A DNA stretch of 64,000 nt from Winogradskyella tangerina (GTDB lineage Bacteria > Bacteroidota > Bacteroidia > Flavobacteriales > Flavobacteriaceae). The first letter of the stretch is position 1; each line of letters starts with the position of its first letter. Location: the NCBI RefSeq assembly GCF_003260205.1, contig NZ_QERF01000002.1, positions 124,001 through 188,000 on the forward strand, given 5' to 3'. Of the stretch, positions 1 to 9,393 are shown piece by piece. The notes under the pieces were generated by a model, which worked only from the letters and a program-made list of their open reading frames with translations, made no database searches and had not been told where the DNA came from. The position numbers and the translations under genes are program-made.

Positions 1-665
1 GCCGCATCGGCCTTTCCGTCTTTAAAGGTATCAACAAAATGCTGCACAGTCCCTGCGCCACCTGAAGCAATAATTGGAATGTTGACTAATTCCGATAATC
101 TTGCCAATGCCTCATTTGCAAAACCAGATTTTGTACCATCGTGATTCATGGAAGTAAAGAGAATTTCGCCTGCGCCACGCTCTTCAACCTCTTTTGCCCA
201 TTCAAAAAGTTTAATTTCAGTTGGAATTGTTCCTCCTGCCAAATGTACAAACCACTCACCATTGATTTCTTTAGCATCAATAGCTACCACCACACATTGG
301 CTTCCAAATTTTTCTGATAGTTCATTGATGAGTTCAGGACGTTTTACTGCGGAAGAGTTTATAGATACCTTATCGGCACCGCAATGTAACAAATCATCAA
401 CATCTTCAACAGTTGAAATTCCACCTCCTACTGTAAATGGTATATTCACTTGTTCAGCAACTTTTAAAACCATATCGTGCATAGTTCGGCGTTTTTCTTG
501 AGTTGCACTAATATCTAAAAACACCAATTCATCGGCACCCATTTCAGCATATTGTCTTCCTAAAGCCACTGGATCACCAGCATCCCTGAGATCAACAAAA
601 TTCACACCTTTTACGGTGCGTCCGTCTTTAATATCTAAACAAGGAACTATACGTTTTGTGAGCAT
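1..665 (-). CDS. hisF: Imidazole glycerol phosphate synthase cyclase subunit HisF (partial, C-terminus beyond window)
   Basis: Reading the minus strand from an ATG at 663-665 gives [16 protein letters not shown], the standard HisF N-terminus with the catalytic Asp in CLDIKDG. It continues without a stop to the window edge (about 221 residues of a family of roughly 250). Further HisF landmarks are [18 protein letters not shown], and a second catalytic Asp in the VVVAIDAKE segment. HisF uses ammonia supplied by HisH to convert PRFAR into imidazole glycerol phosphate and AICAR. The gene starts 2 bp after the hisA stop, so it is the distal visible member of the his operon; hisI/hisIE probably lies beyond the left edge. 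Confidence 0.95.
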   Translation of the reverse strand, partial: MLTKRIVPCLDIKDGRTVKGVNFVDLRDAGDPVALGRQYAEMGADELVFLDISATQEKRRTMHDMVLKVAEQVNIPFTVGGGISTVEDVDDLLHCGADKVSINSSAVKRPELINELSEKFGSQCVVVAIDAKEINGEWFVHLAGGTIPTEIKLFEWAKEVEERGAGEILFTSMNHDGTKSGFANEALARLSELVNIPIIASGGAGTVQHFVDTFKDGKADA

Positions 666-667
666 AA

Positions 668-1411
668 CTAATTGTTAATTATAAACTGTTCAAGTTGTTT
701 AAGTGAGATCTTATTCTCGTAAATAGCCTTTCCAATAATAACGCCTTCGCAGCCTAACTCTTGTAACTTAGGTAATTCCTCAAGTTTTGAAATTCCACCA
801 GAAGCAATTAGCTTCAAAGAGTCTTCGCTTTGCTCTAATTGACACAGCTTTAAAATCTTGTCGTACAAACTAAATGAAGGTCCTTGAAGCATACCATCTT
901 TTGAAATATCTGTGCATATCACGTATGATATTCCCTTAGACTGATAATCTTTAATAAAAGGAACAACCTCTAGGTCGCTTTCCTCCTGCCAGCCAGAAAT
1001 AGCGATCTTTTCATTAGTACAATCGGCACCCAAAATGATCTTTTCTGAGCCGTATTTTGAAATCCAATTTTGAAAAACTTCAGGGTTTTTAACAGCGATA
1101 CTTCCTCCGGTAATCTGATGTGCACCAGATTCGAAGGCTATTCTCAGATCGTCATCAGACTTAAGTCCACCACCAAAATCGATTTTCAAATTAGTTTTGG
1201 TAGCAATGGCATCTAACACCTTGTAATTAACAATATGACTGGCCTTCGCACCATCAAGGTCAACGACATGGAGGTACTGAATTCCGGCATCTTCAAAGGC
1301 TTTGGCCACTTCAACCGGGTTTTCGTTATAGACTTTTTTCGTGTCGTAATCGCCCTTGGTGAGACGAACACATTGTCCATTTATTATATCTATTGCAGGA
1401 ATGATTCTCAT
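668..1411 (-). CDS. hisA: Phosphoribosylformimino-5-aminoimidazole carboxamide ribotide isomerase HisA
   Basis: Cytosolic histidine-biosynthesis enzyme that isomerises ProFAR to PRFAR by an Amadori rearrangement. The 247-residue length fits the family's (beta/alpha)8 barrel. Visible motifs are the N-terminal [18 protein letters not shown] with catalytic Asp8, the phosphate-binding DFGGGLKS at about residue 80, the second catalytic Asp in [10 protein letters not shown], and the C-terminal phosphate loop IASGGIS with [10 protein letters not shown]. It lies 2 bp downstream of hisH and 2 bp upstream of hisF on the same strand, so the three are almost certainly co-transcribed. Confidence 0.97.
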   Translation of the reverse strand: MRIIPAIDIINGQCVRLTKGDYDTKKVYNENPVEVAKAFEDAGIQYLHVVDLDGAKASHIVNYKVLDAIATKTNLKIDFGGGLKSDDDLRIAFESGAHQITGGSIAVKNPEVFQNWISKYGSEKIILGADCTNEKIAISGWQEESDLEVVPFIKDYQSKGISYVICTDISKDGMLQGPSFSLYDKILKLCQLEQSEDSLKLIASGGISKLEELPKLQELGCEGVIIGKAIYENKISLKQLEQFIINN

Positions 1412-1413
1412 TT

Positions 1414-1995
1414 CTATAATTCTAAAAAGTTTTGTAACAAACGCTCACCAACCTTACTACTCTTTTCAGGGTGAAACTGAACACCGAAAAAATTGTCATT
1501 TTCTAAAGCAGAAGCATATTCAATCTCGTAATCCGTTGTGGCAATGGCTTCCTCACAGGTTTCAGCATAATAACTATGCACTAAATACATATAATCACCT
1601 TCATTAATACCTTTAAACAAGTCAGACTTTAGATTTCTAACAATATTCCAGCCCATTTGTGGAACTTTGACTTGGTTTGAAAAACGTTTTACATCAGCAT
1701 CAAAAATGCCTAATCCTTTGGTATCGCCTTCTTCAGTATGTTTACACATCAATTGCATGCCTAAGCAAATACCAAGAACAGGTTGCTTTAATTCTGGAAT
1801 AATGGTATCTAATCCACTTTCCCTCAACTTTGCCATTGCTGAGCTAGCTTCACCAACACCAGGAAAAATAACCTTATCCGCTTTTATTAAAGCGTTTGGA
1901 TCATTGGTGAGAACCGCATTATATCCTAAGCGTTGAAAAGCAAATTGAATGCTTTTAATATTACCGGCACCGTAATTAACGATTTTTAAGTCCAT
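1414..1995 (-). CDS. hisH: Imidazole glycerol phosphate synthase glutaminase subunit HisH
   Basis: Class I glutamine amidotransferase that hydrolyses glutamine and channels ammonia to HisF. The 193-residue protein has the nucleophile elbow LGICLGMQL with Cys77 and the His/Glu pair in [10 protein letters not shown] near the C-terminus. The N-terminal [10 protein letters not shown] is typical of HisH. Its start shares one base with the hisB stop, and hisA follows after 2 bp, placing the glutaminase with its cyclase partner in one transcript. Confidence 0.97.
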   Translation of the reverse strand: MDLKIVNYGAGNIKSIQFAFQRLGYNAVLTNDPNALIKADKVIFPGVGEASSAMAKLRESGLDTIIPELKQPVLGICLGMQLMCKHTEEGDTKGLGIFDADVKRFSNQVKVPQMGWNIVRNLKSDLFKGINEGDYMYLVHSYYAETCEEAIATTDYEIEYASALENDNFFGVQFHPEKSSKVGERLLQNFLEL

Positions 1996-3128
1996 TAGAG
2001 CATTCCTTTTGTTGATGGTAAAATCATCTTTTCTACATCTTGTTTAACCGCCATTTTAATTGCTTTGGCAAATGCCTTGAAAATAGCTTCGATCTTATGG
2101 TGCTCGTTAGTACCTTCAACCTTAATATTCAGATTACATTTAGCACCATCAGTAAACGACTTAAAAAAGTGGTAAAACATTTCGGTTGGCATTTTACCAA
2201 TCATTTCGCGCTTGAATTCAGCGTCCCAAACTAACCAGTTTCTACCTCCAAAATCAATTACTACCTGAGCTAGACAATCGTCCATTGGTAAACAGAAACC
2301 ATAGCGTTCAATACCTAATTTGTTACCTAATGTTTTTGCAAATACCTCACCTAGTGCTATTGCTGTATCTTCGATAGTATGATGTTCATCCACTTCGAGG
2401 TCACCATCTACTTTAATATTCAGATCCATTTGTCCATGGCGTGCAATTTGATCTAACATATGATCAAAAAATGCTATGCCTGTATCTATATTGCTCTTTC
2501 CTGTACCGTCTAAATTGAGGTCGATCTTGATTTTCGTTTCATTGGTGTTACGCTCAATAGAACCAACACGTTCTGTAGTTTTTAAAAATCGATAAATAAC
2601 CTCCCAATCGTTTGATTCTAATGCAATAAAGTCTTGTAATTCAGAATTACTAACAGTTACTTCATCGGTACCTAGATTGGTGTTGTCATTTATAAAAATA
2701 CCTTTTGCTCCTAAATTCTTGGCCAATTCAATATCTGTGAGTCGGTCTCCGATCACAAAAGAATTCGCCAAATCGTAATCCTCAGAGAAATACTTGGTTA
2801 ATAAGCCTGTGTTAGGTTTGCGCGTAGGCGCATTGTCCTTAGCAAAAGTTCTATCAATAAATTGTTCTTGAAACACTACTCCTTCTTGTTCGAAGGTTTT
2901 GATCACAAAATTATGTACTGGCCAGAACGTGTTTTCTGGGTAGACTTCGGTACCCAAGCCATCTTGATTAGTGATCATCACGATCTCAAAATTCAATTCT
3001 TTAGCTATTTTGCTCAAATATTGAAACACCTTTGGGTAGAATTCCAGTTTTTCAAATGAATCGATTTGTTCATCCGCTGGCTCTTTGATGAGGGTTCCGT
3101 CTCTGTCTATGAATAATACAGGTTTCAT
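1995..3128 (-). CDS. hisB: Bifunctional histidinol-phosphatase / imidazoleglycerol-phosphate dehydratase HisB
   Basis: Fusion enzyme catalysing two steps of histidine synthesis. Residues about 1-165 form a HAD-type phosphatase ([10 protein letters not shown] with the Asp8/Asp10 pair, then MITNQDG and [14 protein letters not shown]). Residues about 190-377 form the imidazoleglycerol-phosphate dehydratase with two manganese-binding repeats, [15 protein letters not shown] and [16 protein letters not shown]. The length of 377 is somewhat above the enterobacterial bifunctional HisB. It overlaps hisC by 4 bp upstream and touches hisH downstream, consistent with translational coupling. Confidence 0.97.
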   Translation of the reverse strand: MKPVLFIDRDGTLIKEPADEQIDSFEKLEFYPKVFQYLSKIAKELNFEIVMITNQDGLGTEVYPENTFWPVHNFVIKTFEQEGVVFQEQFIDRTFAKDNAPTRKPNTGLLTKYFSEDYDLANSFVIGDRLTDIELAKNLGAKGIFINDNTNLGTDEVTVSNSELQDFIALESNDWEVIYRFLKTTERVGSIERNTNETKIKIDLNLDGTGKSNIDTGIAFFDHMLDQIARHGQMDLNIKVDGDLEVDEHHTIEDTAIALGEVFAKTLGNKLGIERYGFCLPMDDCLAQVVIDFGGRNWLVWDAEFKREMIGKMPTEMFYHFFKSFTDGAKCNLNIKVEGTNEHHKIEAIFKAFAKAIKMAVKQDVEKMILPSTKGML

Positions 3129-4162
3129 GAGAGTTCTTTTAAAGTCTTAATTAGGTTTTTATTTTCAGCTTCAGTCCCAACTGTAAATCGCAGGCAATTT
3201 TCGCAAAGTGGCTGTGTGGTTCTGTTTCGTACCACAATACCCTTGTCAATCAATTCTGAATAGCGCTTAGAGGCATCATCAACGCGCACCAAAATGAAAT
3301 TTGCATCTGAGGAAAATACAGTTTCAATAAAGGAAATTGAATTCAAGGCTTTTTCTAATATCTGTCTTTGCTCTAATATTTTTGAAACTTCAAGAGTTAC
3401 TTCATCTGTTCGATTTAGTCGTTCTAGAGCCCTTTCTTGTGTCAGTTGATTAACATTATAAGGCGGTTTGATCTTATTCAAAATTGAAATAATAAATTCT
3501 GAAGCATAACAAACACCTAATCTTATCCCAGCTAAACCATAGGCTTTAGAAAGCGTTTGCGTAATTATAAGATTTGGAAATTCGTCTAAGCGACTCAACC
3601 AACTTTCCTGTTCAGAAAAATCAATATAAGCTTCGTCTATGACCACAATACCTCTAAAATTCTTAATCAGTTTTTCGACTTTCTGTGCTTCAAAACTATT
3701 GGCAGTTGGATTATTAGGTGAGCAAATAAACAATAACTTAGAATTGTCATTCTGAAGTGCTAGAACCTCCTCTACTTTAGGTTGAAAAGTTTTATCTAAT
3801 TCAACTTTTACAATTTCAACGGCATTGAGATCCGCTAAAACACTATACATTCCGTAGGTTGGCGGTAATGTAATGACATGGTCTAAATTAGGTTCACAGA
3901 AGGCCCTGAAAATAAGATCTAAAACTTCATCACTGCCATTACCCAGTAAGATTTGTGATGTTGGCACTTTCTTAATTTCGGAAAGTTTAGTTTTTACTTT
4001 GGTCTGCTGTGGATCTGGATAACGATTCACATTGGTTTGATAGGGGTTTTCATTAGCATCAATGAACACCATATCGGCCGATGCGTCCTTATACTCATCC
4101 CTCGCAGATGAATACGCTTTTATCGTTTTAATATTTTCTCTTAAAAGATTCTCTATATTCAT
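3125..4162 (-). CDS. hisC: Histidinol-phosphate aminotransferase HisC
   Basis: PLP-dependent class I/II aminotransferase converting imidazole acetol phosphate to histidinol phosphate. The sequence shows [37 protein letters not shown], and the PLP-lysine motif [16 protein letters not shown] at about residue 205, plus a C-terminal substrate Arg in LRFTVGT. At 345 residues it has normal HisC length. The ATG overlaps the hisD stop by 4 bp and the stop overlaps hisB by 4 bp. Confidence 0.97.
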   Translation of the reverse strand: MNIENLLRENIKTIKAYSSARDEYKDASADMVFIDANENPYQTNVNRYPDPQQTKVKTKLSEIKKVPTSQILLGNGSDEVLDLIFRAFCEPNLDHVITLPPTYGMYSVLADLNAVEIVKVELDKTFQPKVEEVLALQNDNSKLLFICSPNNPTANSFEAQKVEKLIKNFRGIVVIDEAYIDFSEQESWLSRLDEFPNLIITQTLSKAYGLAGIRLGVCYASEFIISILNKIKPPYNVNQLTQERALERLNRTDEVTLEVSKILEQRQILEKALNSISFIETVFSSDANFILVRVDDASKRYSELIDKGIVVRNRTTQPLCENCLRFTVGTEAENKNLIKTLKELS

Positions 4163-5445
4163 GATTTCAAATCTTTTAAGCGCAATGTTACTGCATTTTT
4201 GTGTGCATGAAGACCTTCAGCTTCGGCCATAAGCTCTATGGCCGGACCAATTTTCTTTATGCCTTTTGGACTTAATTTTTGAAAGGTCATGCTCTTTTGA
4301 AAGCTATCTAAATTAACACCTGAATACGCCTTTGAATACCCATTGGTTGGCAAGGTATGGTTGGTGCCCGAAGCATAATCTCCGGCACTTTCAGGCGTGT
4401 AATTTCCTATAAACACTGAACCTGCATTTCCAATATTATCTACGAAATAATCGTCATCCTTTGTTGCAACTATGAAATGTTCTGGGCCATAAGCATCAAT
4501 GAGTTCTAAAGCAATTTCAAAATCTTCAACTACAATAATTCTTGAATTATTGATAGCGTCTGCGGCCATGCTTCGTCTCGGAAGTTCTTCTAATTGCCTA
4601 CCAACCGCATTACTTACGTTTGCAGCAAAATCTTTTGAAGTTGTTACTAGAATCACCTGACTATCTGAGCCATGTTCTGCCTGACTTAAAAGGTCTGAAG
4701 CCACATACTCGGCATTCGCAGTCTCATCTGCCATAACTAATAACTCACTAGGACCTGCAGGCATATCTATTGCCACACCGTATTTTGTTGCAATTTGTTT
4801 TGCTACGGTGACATACTGATTTCCTGGTCCGAAAATCTTATATACTTGTGGGATCGATGCTGTGCCAAATGTGAGTCCAGCAATAGCTTGTATACCTCCA
4901 ACTTTGCATATTTTGGTAACCCCACATAATTTAGCAGCGTATAATATTTCATCGGCTATTTTTCCTTCAGTATTTGGCGGAGAACATAGCACGATATCCT
5001 TGCATCCTGCAATCTTGGCTGGTATGGCCAGCATTAATACCGTTGAAAATAAAGGTGCAGTTCCGCCAGGAATATACAATCCAACTTTTTGAATTGGTCT
5101 CTTTTCTTGCCAGCATTTTACACCTTTCATGGTTTTTAAAAAAACCTTTTCAGTCTTCTGTGCCTCGTGGAACTTTTTAATATTGTTCTTTGCCAATTTT
5201 ATGGCTGACTTAAGTTCTTTTGAAACTCGATTTGAAGCGGCCTCAATTTCTTCGTCGGATACTGTGATATCAGTAAGATCGACTTTATCAAACTTTGACG
5301 TGTAGGTATTTACCGCTTCATTACCTTGACTCTCAACATCTGAAAATACCGTATTCACTATAGCTTCAATATCATCAACTGTTTTGGTTGGTCTTCTCAA
5401 TAGTTCTGACCAATCTTCTCGCTTAGGATTTTCTATTAGCTTCAT
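4159..5445 (-). CDS. hisD: Histidinol dehydrogenase HisD
   Basis: Zinc-dependent NAD enzyme oxidising histidinol to histidine in two steps. The 428-residue length and the motifs GLYIPGGTAPLFSTVLM, GNQYVTVAKQ, DMPAGPSELLVMAD, SQAEHGSDSQ (zinc and substrate ligands), YGPEHFIVAT and GTNHTLPTNGYSKA are diagnostic. It follows hisG after a single base and overlaps hisC by 4 bp. No broken motifs were seen. Confidence 0.98.
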   Translation of the reverse strand: MKLIENPKREDWSELLRRPTKTVDDIEAIVNTVFSDVESQGNEAVNTYTSKFDKVDLTDITVSDEEIEAASNRVSKELKSAIKLAKNNIKKFHEAQKTEKVFLKTMKGVKCWQEKRPIQKVGLYIPGGTAPLFSTVLMLAIPAKIAGCKDIVLCSPPNTEGKIADEILYAAKLCGVTKICKVGGIQAIAGLTFGTASIPQVYKIFGPGNQYVTVAKQIATKYGVAIDMPAGPSELLVMADETANAEYVASDLLSQAEHGSDSQVILVTTSKDFAANVSNAVGRQLEELPRRSMAADAINNSRIIVVEDFEIALELIDAYGPEHFIVATKDDDYFVDNIGNAGSVFIGNYTPESAGDYASGTNHTLPTNGYSKAYSGVNLDSFQKSMTFQKLSPKGIKKIGPAIELMAEAEGLHAHKNAVTLRLKDLKS

Positions 5446-5446
5446 A

Positions 5447-6304
5447 TTACAATACCATATTTTCGATTGGACACACTAAAATACCTTCGGCACCATTCGC
5501 TTTTAATTCATCTATCACATTCCAAAAATCATTTTTATTGATCACAGAGTGCAATGAACTCCAACCTTCTTTTGCTAGTGGCAAAATCGTAGGACTGTTC
5601 ATTCCTGGTAGAATGGCACAGATCTTATCGAGTTTGTCGTTAGGTGCATTTAAGAGTACATATTTATTTTCTCTACCTCGTAAAACGGATTTCAATCTAA
5701 ACTGAATCTTATCAATTAGAGCCTGATTGTCTTCAGAAATCTGAGGCGAAGTCGCTAAAACGGCTTCAGATTTAAGTAGCACTTCGATCTCTTTTAATCC
5801 ATTTTTGAATAAGGTACTTCCACTTGAAACAATATCACAGATACCATCGGCCAATCCTATGTTTGGCGCAATTTCAACAGATCCATTAATAATGTGAAGA
5901 TTTGCAGACACACCAGAATTTTTCAAAAACTGGTTTACGGTGTTTGGATAGGATGTAGCAATACGTTTTCCTTCAAGATCTTTCAAACTCTTAGCGCTCG
6001 AAGATTTAGGAACCGCAATAGATACACGACATTTTGAAAAGCCTAATTTTTCAACTACAGTAATGTCATGTCCTTTTTCAATTAGTACATTTTCGCCTAT
6101 TATGGCTGCATCTACAACACCATCGCGCAAGTATTGAGGTATATCACCATTTCGAAGATAAAATACTTCCAGAGGGAAATTTCGTGCTGAAGCTTTTAGT
6201 TGATCCTTTCCATTGTCGATAGAAATACCGATTTGTTTTAGTATCCTAAGCGAATCTTCATTTAATCGTCCAGATTTCTGAACTGCAATTTTTAAAGTAC
6301 TCAT
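5447..6304 (-). CDS. hisG: ATP phosphoribosyltransferase HisG (long form)
   Basis: First committed enzyme of histidine synthesis, joining ATP and PRPP; normally feedback-inhibited by histidine. I start it at the ATG at 6302-6304 (MSTLKIAVQKSGRL), giving 285 residues. The frame stays open to 6367, but the extra 21 residues come from the attenuator hairpin and are not HisG-like. Motifs are the N-terminal IAVQKSGRLNEDS, the PRPP-loop region DIVSSGSTLFKNGL, and a C-terminal regulatory domain (residues about 210-285, ending GAEGILVCPIENMVL), which marks the self-sufficient long form without HisZ. It is the first structural gene after the leader. Confidence 0.96.
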   Translation of the reverse strand: MSTLKIAVQKSGRLNEDSLRILKQIGISIDNGKDQLKASARNFPLEVFYLRNGDIPQYLRDGVVDAAIIGENVLIEKGHDITVVEKLGFSKCRVSIAVPKSSSAKSLKDLEGKRIATSYPNTVNQFLKNSGVSANLHIINGSVEIAPNIGLADGICDIVSSGSTLFKNGLKEIEVLLKSEAVLATSPQISEDNQALIDKIQFRLKSVLRGRENKYVLLNAPNDKLDKICAILPGMNSPTILPLAKEGWSSLHSVINKNDFWNVIDELKANGAEGILVCPIENMVL

Positions 6305-6342
6305 TCTAGTTTTAGTTAGTTGAGAATATGCATGAGTTCCAT

Positions 6343-6375
6343 AAAAAAACCCATTTGATATTCTCAAACGGGTTT
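6343..6375 (-). terminator. his operon attenuator (Rho-independent terminator before hisG)
   Basis: The minus-strand RNA has a 12-bp stem, AAACCCGUUUGA pairing with UCAAAUGGGUUU (one G-U pair), closed by a 5-nt loop and run out by a U tract (A tract at 6343-6349). It lies between the His-rich leader peptide (ends 6408) and hisG (starts 6304), so it would stop transcription before the structural genes unless an alternative fold forms. A clear antiterminator partner upstream was not found by eye. Confidence 0.75.
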
Positions 6376-6407
6376 AAAATTATATGTTGAAATTAATCAA
6401 TACATCT

Positions 6408-6461
6408 TCACCTCGCTTGAGCGATTACCTGAAAATGATGATGTAATTGATTGTTATTCAT
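6408..6461 (-). CDS. Putative his operon leader peptide with three consecutive His codons
   Basis: On the minus strand an ATG at 6459-6461 opens an 18-codon frame reading MNNNQLHHHFQVIAQAR followed by TGA at 6408-6410. The three adjacent CAT His codons (6435-6443) sit upstream of a strong terminator hairpin and hisG. This is the layout of ribosome-mediated attenuation in other his operons: when charged tRNA-His is scarce, a ribosome stalls on the His codons and favours read-through. The frame and codons are seen directly; the function is inferred from position and from known his leaders. Confidence 0.75.
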   Translation of the reverse strand: MNNNQLHHHFQVIAQAR

Positions 6462-6484
6462 GTCTTATTTTGATAAATAAAGTT

Positions 6485-6503
6485 TTGTAAAATTATTTTA
6501 CAA
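6485..6503. repeat. 19-bp near-perfect palindrome upstream of his leader
   Basis: TTGTAAAAT, one base, then ATTTTACAA: 9-bp arms about 24 bp before the leader ATG and just downstream of the SPFH gene stop. It may be a protein-binding site in the his promoter or a weak AU-only terminator of the upstream transcript. There is no U tract beyond the arm. Confidence 0.4.
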
Positions 6504-6525
6504 TTCCAAGTGTTTAACAAATTTT

Positions 6526-7341
6526 TTATTGGTTGCCTAAAATTATTGGCATTCCTGTGTCCCCAGAACCGATAATCACCACCTTACTATTAGGTGATTC
6601 AGCCAACTTATTAGTGGCTTCAATTCCTTTATCCTGAAGGATCTTATCTGTTAAAGACGCGCTTAAAATTTTGTTGGCATCTGCTTTACCTTGCGCCTCG
6701 ATTCGTTGACGTTCTGCTTCTTTTTGAGCTGTAACTAAACGGAATTCATACTCAAGAGACTCTTGCTCCTGCTTTAATTTACGTTCAATAGCATCTTTAA
6801 TTGTTGGTGGTAAGGTTACATCTCTAATTAAAACACTGTTTAATTGGATATATTGACTTTCAACAATTTTTTTGGTCTCTTCAAAAATTTCTGTTTGAAT
6901 AGCATCACGCTTGCTTGAATACAATTGCTCTGGTGTATAACGCCCTACAACGCTTCGCGCAGCAGAACGAATTGCAGGCTGTAAAACTCTACTAAGATAG
7001 TTTTCGCCTTTTTCATTGTGCAGCTTACCTAAGTTCTTTTCATCTGGCTCGTAAAGCACAGATGCATCAAGTTTGATATCAAGTCCATTTGATGATAGAA
7101 CAGACATTTTTTCTGGAATTTCTTGTTGACGAGTTTCATAATCGATCACTCTATTCCATGGTGCTATAATGTGAAAACCTGGACCAAGAGGTGGTTTCTC
7201 TGAGTCTACACCATCTTTTAAAGTTTCGTACAATACAGCCGCATGACCAGCATCTATAGTTACCGCTGATTTAAAAAGGATAATTAAAAAAATAATTATT
7301 CCTATTAAAATAGGTAGTCCTATTTTAGGTAATTTCTCCAT
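6526..7341 (-). CDS. SPFH/Band 7 (prohibitin-like) membrane protein
   Basis: The 271-residue protein has one N-terminal membrane helix (residues about 8-25, PILIGIIIFLIILF). An SPFH domain follows, from VTIDAGHAAVLYETLKDG to about residue 190, with the prohibitin-like segment PAIRSAARSVVGRYTPEQLYSSKRDAI. A Glu/Arg-rich coiled-coil region comes next (EQESLEYEFRLVTAQKEAERQRIEAQGKADANKI). Family members assemble into large ring-shaped membrane scaffolds. The gene follows the VWA gene by 11 bp and probably shares its transcript. Its partner proteins cannot be told from sequence. Confidence 0.9.
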   Translation of the reverse strand: MEKLPKIGLPILIGIIIFLIILFKSAVTIDAGHAAVLYETLKDGVDSEKPPLGPGFHIIAPWNRVIDYETRQQEIPEKMSVLSSNGLDIKLDASVLYEPDEKNLGKLHNEKGENYLSRVLQPAIRSAARSVVGRYTPEQLYSSKRDAIQTEIFEETKKIVESQYIQLNSVLIRDVTLPPTIKDAIERKLKQEQESLEYEFRLVTAQKEAERQRIEAQGKADANKILSASLTDKILQDKGIEATNKLAESPNSKVVIIGSGDTGMPIILGNQ

Positions 7342-7352
7342 GTTATTTTCTT

Positions 7353-9386
7353 TTAAATTAAACCGTTATATTTTCTAATAAACCATTCTGAAAATAGGCT
7401 TAGGGCTATGATTCCCAGCAAGTATTTCCAGTCGATCAAAGGTACGACATTTTTAGTGCTTTTTTGTATTGTAGCATAGCGATTATCGGTGATAAGATCA
7501 TTAATTAGATCTGAATAATTAGAACCGAAAAACGCTTTACCTGCACTGCTACTAGCTAGGGATTGTAATTTATCGAGGTCGGCATTTAAGAATTGCTGCT
7601 CAACATTATATTCTAAGATTTCAAAACTGCCTGACGCCGCGATAGATTCAGTGTTATGCTTAACAGTGAAATCGTACGATCCGGCTGAAATACCGCTAAG
7701 GTCAACTCGGTAATTTCCATTATTCAAAAGCAATGGTACCTCTCTAACACTGTCATCTTCCTTGTTTCTGATGATTATCGTTAATGCTGCAGAATCATCA
7801 AATTCAAAATTCTTATTGAAATACTGTGCCGAAATGATCACATCGTCATTACCGTTGTAAAACGACTTATAGTCTATATTTAATCGATTGCGCTTCTTAT
7901 TAGAACTTAAATACTGCACAAGCTTTCCCATAAAGTTATCGAAATCATTAAAGCTTTCCGTTTCTAAAAAAGACTGTGCTCGCCATCGCCATATGCCTTC
8001 TCCTGATAAAAAAGCGTGCTTGGAACTATTGATCTCAAAAGTTGAAAGCATCACCTGGTCTGTTAAAAACCCATTAACCGTTTTATAAAGAATAACATCA
8101 TTTGGTACTAAGAATTCTGTGTTGCCAAATTCTGATTTTAACGGAGGATAATCACTAAAATCGAGATTATCGATAATAAAAGTGCTATAATTTCGATTTA
8201 TGTTTGGCTGAAAGTCTTCAGTCTGATTTGTTATGACTTGATTGAAATATCCTTGCGTATTGTTGAGTAAACTCCAGTTTGTACTGGCTCCTGAAATCGT
8301 AAATGTATTTAGATTCTGCTTGCGAACCTCATTTAGAACCGAATTAAAGCTATTATTTGGCTGGTATAATATAACTAATTGATAATCATTAATTTTTGAT
8401 AAATACTCTTGCGGCTTCAATATTGAAACACTTCGCTGCTCGTTGCTCTCGATTGACTTTTTTATTGCTCCAAGATCGGGATGCAAAATATCTGAGACCA
8501 GAGCTATATTGGTTTTTTGATCGATGACCTCTACTCCAAAATTCTTCGAATTGTTTACCGTATTTTTTTCGTTGTTCAGTGGAGACAACTCAACACGATA
8601 AGTTTTAACACCAACACTATTAGCTGCTAAAGTTGTTGAAATGATCTCAGAGGTTTTAGAGGCGTTAAATTGAATTGGTTTTCTAAATATAACCGAATTA
8701 CCTGACCAAATTAAAAGTTCTGTATTAACGACTTCTGTGCCATTATAATTGGCGATAATTTCAACTGGAAATCTATTCTTTAGAAACACATAGCGATTTA
8801 CATTAAGCTGTTTGATATTCAAATCTGAATATACTGTTGAATCCCCAAGAATTATAGGATAAATCGGTTGTTTAATTGAGTTTGAAAGGAAACTGTAATC
8901 GGAACCATATGTTTGATTGCCGTCGGTTAACATTACTATTGGCGCCGTCGTATTGGCAAATACTTCACCAAGTTGTTTTAATACTTGTGAAATATTGGAT
9001 TGCCGATCGGTAAAATTCAAACTATCAAGGCTATTCACAGATCTGCCAAAACTGTAGGTTTGGATATCAAAGCGTTCATTTAAATCAGAATTATCGCGAA
9101 TGGCATTAAGAGCAGTATTGGCTGTGCTATCTTGCCCTAAGTATTTTACCGATTCAGAATTATCAACAGCTACGACGAGCGTTGGTTTTTTATCGTAGTA
9201 TGTATTTGATTCGAATTTTGGGTTTATAAGCAGCAGTAATATTCCAAAGATGGCTAAAGTCCGAAGAATGATTAAGCCATAGCGAAGCTTAGATTTTAGT
9301 TTCGATCTGTATATATACTGAAACAGCGCTAATGAAAGCGCTGCTATTCCAGCAATAATAATATATACGATCGTTTCTGTTTGCAT
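7353..9386 (-). CDS. Membrane-anchored von Willebrand factor A-like protein
   Basis: This 677-residue protein has two N-terminal membrane helices (about residues 5-22 and 36-56, LIILRTLAIFGILLLLI) and one near the C-terminus (LLGIIALSLFSEWFI). Between them lies a VWA-like domain with an intact MIDAS signature: DNSES (DxSxS) at about residue 75 and LTDG at about residue 155. The remaining periplasmic part looks like Ig/CARDB-type beta domains (SAGSYDFTVKH). The topology resembles large flavobacterial proteins found near BatA/BatB families, but no ATPase partner lies next to it. It sits 7 bp after fabG and 11 bp before the SPFH gene. Function unknown. Confidence 0.8.
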   Translation of the reverse strand: MQTETIVYIIIAGIAALSLALFQYIYRSKLKSKLRYGLIILRTLAIFGILLLLINPKFESNTYYDKKPTLVVAVDNSESVKYLGQDSTANTALNAIRDNSDLNERFDIQTYSFGRSVNSLDSLNFTDRQSNISQVLKQLGEVFANTTAPIVMLTDGNQTYGSDYSFLSNSIKQPIYPIILGDSTVYSDLNIKQLNVNRYVFLKNRFPVEIIANYNGTEVVNTELLIWSGNSVIFRKPIQFNASKTSEIISTTLAANSVGVKTYRVELSPLNNEKNTVNNSKNFGVEVIDQKTNIALVSDILHPDLGAIKKSIESNEQRSVSILKPQEYLSKINDYQLVILYQPNNSFNSVLNEVRKQNLNTFTISGASTNWSLLNNTQGYFNQVITNQTEDFQPNINRNYSTFIIDNLDFSDYPPLKSEFGNTEFLVPNDVILYKTVNGFLTDQVMLSTFEINSSKHAFLSGEGIWRWRAQSFLETESFNDFDNFMGKLVQYLSSNKKRNRLNIDYKSFYNGNDDVIISAQYFNKNFEFDDSAALTIIIRNKEDDSVREVPLLLNNGNYRVDLSGISAGSYDFTVKHNTESIAASGSFEILEYNVEQQFLNADLDKLQSLASSSAGKAFFGSNYSDLINDLITDNRYATIQKSTKNVVPLIDWKYLLGIIALSLFSEWFIRKYNGLI

Positions 9387-9393
9387 TTATAAT

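Noticed and set aside
148-501. Plus-strand frame opposite hisF, and similar frames opposite lpxC/fabZ, parC and the pectate-lyase-like gene
   Set aside because: They are antisense shadows of strongly matched genes with no independent start context or family similarity.
6305-6367. N-terminal extension of hisG (21 extra residues)
   Set aside because: The extra codons come from the attenuator hairpin and its flank; the HisG family starts at the ATG at 6304.
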